Below are positions 5,678 to 7,479 of a stretch of DNA of 7,479 bases, in pieces. Numbering within the stretch: the first letter of the stretch is position 1; every line of letters begins with the position of its first letter. The position numbers were made by a program, and so were the translations under genes. The stretch comes from Thermococci archaeon (GTDB lineage Archaea > Methanobacteriota_B > Thermococci > Thermococcales > Thermococcaceae): positions 1-7,479 of the forward strand of contig QMUF01000073.1 of NCBI GenBank assembly GCA_003663525.1. Direction: 5' to 3'. The notes beneath the pieces were generated by a model, which saw only the letters and a list, made by a program, of their open reading frames with translations, had not been told where the DNA came from and made no database searches.

Positions 5678-6952
5678 TTAGCTCGAGTGCCTTAACTCTA
5701 CACCCATTTTTGTTAAACTTTTTATCATACCAACCTGTATATAAGCAAAAATTTTTGTAGTGTCTCCGTATTTGATGTCTAAAATCTCCCCAATTGAATT
5801 TATCATTGCCATGACCTTGGGAACTTTCTTTTTGTCCCTTACTAGAACTTCAAAAAGCCTGTATTTTGGTAGTGTGAACATTACTTCTTCCAAAGAGTTT
5901 TTAAGCTCACCCAAATCATTTTCCTTTGCCGATATTGGGATAATACTGTGTGCAATTATTCCTTTTCTGGTTATAAGCTCTTCAAGAGCCTTTTTCTTGT
6001 CTTCTGCATCTGCTTTGGAGGTTAGATCTTTTTTATTTAAAGCTATTATAAGTGGCTTGTCTAATGTCTTTAGCTCTTTTAAGACCTCAATTGATGCTAA
6101 AAACTTTCTTTTTATTTCTTTCCAGGGTTCGCTGACGTCAAGGATTAATAAAATAATGTCTGCTTTGATGATCTCTTCCAGAGTTGAATGAAAGGCCTCT
6201 ACTATAAACGGTGGAAGGTCATCTATAAATCCGACGGTGTCGGTTATTAAGGCCTTTTTCCCGTTCACCATAAATCTTCTTGTTGTTGTATCTAAAGTTG
6301 TAAACATTTGCATTTTGGCTTCTATCTCTTCATTCGCAAGGGTATTGAGAAGTGTTGATTTACCGGCATTTGTATAACCTGCCAGTGCTATCAATAGGAA
6401 ACCAACTTCCTCTCTTCTCTTCCGCTTAATCTCCCTATCAGCCTTTACTTTTTCTAGTTCTTTTTTTATTCTTCCCATCCTGTAGCGTATGTGTTTGAGG
6501 TACTGTTGTGTTTGGTATTCACCCATACCTTTGAAACCTGCCCTATCTCCAAGTTTAATTCTCCTAATGGCTTCTTTAACTAGAGGGAGTTCATATTGAA
6601 GATTGGCAAACTCTACCTGTAGCTTTGCCTCTTTTGAATGTGCTCTCTTTTCAAATATCTCAAGAACGAGTTGCCATTTGTCAATTACATCAATTTTGAG
6701 CTCTTTAGTTATGTTGAAGGACTGGGAGGGTGTTAGAGGATTTGCAAATATTATTCTGTCTGGCTTTAGTTCATCTATGAGTTTTTTAATCTCCTGAAGT
6801 TTTCCAGGCCCCACATTGTATTTAGGATGCTCTTCTCTAACCTGTTCAATTATTGTTAGAATCTCATAACCTGCACTTTGTAAAAGTTCTTCAAACTCTT
6901 CTTTATTCACCATATTTTTTGGTGAGTGTCGTATAATCCCAATAGCCTTCAT
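5678..6952 (-). CDS. hflX: GTPase HflX (archaeal type)
   Basis: A 424-residue TRAFAC-class GTPase that binds the large ribosomal subunit. In bacteria HflX splits stalled ribosomes after heat stress; the same role in archaea is inference. The N-terminal HflX domain (about 1-125) includes YNVGPGKLQEI and NPLTPSQSFNI. A basic helical linker follows (about 126-182, with RAGFKGMGEYQTQQ in place of the bacterial GPGE motif region). The G domain has P-loop GYTNAGKST (192-200), switch I FTTLDTTTRR (217-226), G3 DTVGF (238-242), G4 NKKD (306-309) and G5 SAK (341-343). A C-terminal domain of about 60 residues completes it. No GGTGA-type site precedes the ATG at 6952, but a TATA box lies about 27 bases upstream, so the message is probably leaderless. 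The gene lies downstream of NAC on the same strand, with 86 bases between them and its own promoter. Confidence 0.94.
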   Translation of the reverse strand: MKAIGIIRHSPKNMVNKEEFEELLQSAGYEILTIIEQVREEHPKYNVGPGKLQEIKKLIDELKPDRIIFANPLTPSQSFNITKELKIDVIDKWQLVLEIFEKRAHSKEAKLQVEFANLQYELPLVKEAIRRIKLGDRAGFKGMGEYQTQQYLKHIRYRMGRIKKELEKVKADREIKRKRREEVGFLLIALAGYTNAGKSTLLNTLANEEIEAKMQMFTTLDTTTRRFMVNGKKALITDTVGFIDDLPPFIVEAFHSTLEEIIKADIILLILDVSEPWKEIKRKFLASIEVLKELKTLDKPLIIALNKKDLTSKADAEDKKKALEELITRKGIIAHSIIPISAKENDLGELKNSLEEVMFTLPKYRLFEVLVRDKKKVPKVMAMINSIGEILDIKYGDTTKIFAYIQVGMIKSLTKMGVELRHSS

Positions 6953-6975
6953 CGAGAAGAGCTAAAGTTTTGGGG

Positions 6976-6983
6976 TTTATATC
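6976..6983 (-). promoter_or_regulatory. TATA box of hflX (leaderless transcript)
   Basis: GATATAAA on the minus strand is centred about 27 bases before the hflX ATG. This places the transcription start at or next to the start codon, consistent with the lack of a ribosome binding site. Confidence 0.6.
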
Positions 6984-6999
6984 TTTATTGGATAATTGT

Positions 7000-7034
7000 A
7001 TAAAAATGAGGATGCTGAAAATGAGCATGAAAAA
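7000..7034 (-). terminator. Possible T-run terminator after NAC
   Basis: Read on the minus strand, two runs of five T (from plus-strand A-runs at 7000-7004 and 7030-7034) follow within 40 bases of the NAC stop. Archaeal RNA polymerase can stop at such T-runs without a hairpin. The runs are short, so read-through into hflX remains possible. Confidence 0.3.
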
Positions 7035-7038
7035 GAGG

Positions 7039-7380
7039 TTAAGACTCCTGGAGTTTTAGTATTGCCTCTGCTAAATCACCTTTTGTTTCTTCCAATGCCT
7101 TCTTTGCAGTTTCATAATCAACGTTTGCTTGCTCCATAACGAGCTTTATGTCCTCTTCCGGAATGTTGAGAACTTCCCTAACTTCCTCTTTGCCCACTAT
7201 TTGATAGCTCTTTTCTCCCATTGCAGTTATTACAGTTACTGCGGCGTCTTTGATTATGATTTCTTTGTTTTCAAGCTTTATTACAACTTCTTTAACTCCC
7301 TCAAGCTCTTCCATCTTAATTCCAAGCTGCTTCATGAGTTTCTGCATCTGTTTGGGATTCATACCCTTCATTGGCATCAT
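7039..7380 (-). CDS. nac: Nascent polypeptide-associated complex protein (archaeal NAC)
   Basis: A 113-residue homologue of eukaryotic alpha-NAC, which in archaea acts as a homodimer at the ribosome exit site and contacts emerging polypeptides. The N-terminal part is [22 protein letters not shown], a basic amphipathic ribosome-binding helix typical of the family (continuous text split here: [12 protein letters not shown], then [10 protein letters not shown]). The NAC barrel covers about 29-65 ([14 protein letters not shown] to SYQIVG). A C-terminal UBA domain covers about 74-113 ([19 protein letters not shown], then KALEE and DLAEAILKL). The ATG at 7380 is chosen because GGTGG (7386-7390 on the minus strand) lies five bases upstream. 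A TTG at 7392 in frame would add four residues. The next ATGs (7377 and 7371) are close and cannot be excluded. Length is normal and no lesion is seen. Confidence 0.93.
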   Translation of the reverse strand: MMPMKGMNPKQMQKLMKQLGIKMEELEGVKEVVIKLENKEIIIKDAAVTVITAMGEKSYQIVGKEEVREVLNIPEEDIKLVMEQANVDYETAKKALEETKGDLAEAILKLQES

Positions 7381-7410
7381 AATTACCACCAAAAAGGAAT
7401 CAAGATAAAG

Positions 7411-7419
7411 AATATATAA
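7411..7419 (-). promoter_or_regulatory. TATA box of the NAC gene
   Basis: TTATATATT complement (AATATATAA on the plus strand) is centred about 35 bases before the ATG at 7380. Transcription would start near 7390, giving a short leader of about 10 bases that contains the GGTGG site. Confidence 0.6.
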
Positions 7420-7444
7420 CGGTTTCCCAAAAATGAAAATGTTA

Positions 7445-7479
7445 TCAAGATTCCTCCGTTTCTTCTGGGAAGTTTGAAG
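7445..7479 (-). CDS. Possible C-terminal tail of a further minus-strand gene
   Basis: On the minus strand the frame entering from the right edge reads [10 protein letters not shown] and then TGA (7445-7447). An acidic tail of this kind is plausible for a protein C-terminus, and the spacing to the NAC promoter fits. Only 10 codons are visible and the other frames are also open for a short distance, so this is a weak call without functional meaning. Confidence 0.3.
   Translation of the reverse strand, partial: SNFPEETEES

Noticed and set aside
7006..7059. A 17-codon plus-strand frame ([17 protein letters not shown]) after a TATA-like sequence at 6998-7005
   Set aside because: It is too short, has no ribosome binding site, overlaps the NAC 3' end antisense, and the TATA-like sequence is common in AT-rich spacers.
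1..7479. CRISPR array, toxin-antitoxin pair or defence operon
   Set aside because: No regularly spaced repeats, Cas motifs, or recognisable toxin/antitoxin pair was seen on either strand.

Overview
The window looks like chromosomal DNA from a hyperthermophilic euryarchaeon of the order Thermococcales (Thermococcus, Pyrococcus or Palaeococcus type). The recognisable proteins match Thermococcales families closely: prolidase, archaeal NAC, archaeal HflX, the archaeal MiaB-like methylthiotransferase and UPF0282. Genes are tightly packed, with archaeal TATA-like boxes about 25-30 bases before starts and GGTGA-type ribosome binding sites. Species cannot be fixed from the sequence alone.

Layout: 1-497 (+) is the 3' part of a UPF0282 metallo-beta-lactamase-fold gene cut by the window edge. 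It converges with, and overlaps, a short-chain dehydrogenase (SDR) gene on the minus strand. The SDR gene has intact catalytic motifs but has lost its start: about 405 bases of GC-rich DNA (about 1244-1648) split it just before the NAD(P)-binding motif. I interpret this insert as a TnpB-less, IS200/IS605-type element that keeps its left end, a promoter-like sequence, a structured GC-rich core resembling an omega RNA, and a hairpin right end. A second, degenerate copy of the right end lies in the opposite orientation at about 1820-1852, in the leader of a 67-residue two-helix membrane protein gene (1875-2078, +). That gene overlaps, tail to tail, a flavodoxin-like gene (2067-2504, -).

From 2531 on the genes are mostly housekeeping. 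A divergent promoter region serves the flavodoxin-like gene and a tRNA t6A methylthiotransferase (2592-3866, +). It is followed by the remnant of an archaeal DUF234 ATPase (3892-4098, +). Prolidase (4133-5176, -) is divergent from a UPF0201 RNA-binding protein (5270-5677, +), whose stop codon directly abuts the stop of HflX (5678-6952, -). NAC (7039-7380, -) lies upstream of HflX on the same strand. The last bases may hold the tail of another minus-strand gene.

Functionally, the right two thirds is weighted to translation: tRNA modification, an RNA-binding protein, the ribosome-associated GTPase HflX, the nascent-chain factor NAC, and peptide recycling by prolidase. The left third carries the accessory signal, a mobile element scar that has broken a dehydrogenase gene. 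The most interesting object is this scar, a possible orphan TnpB guide RNA locus.
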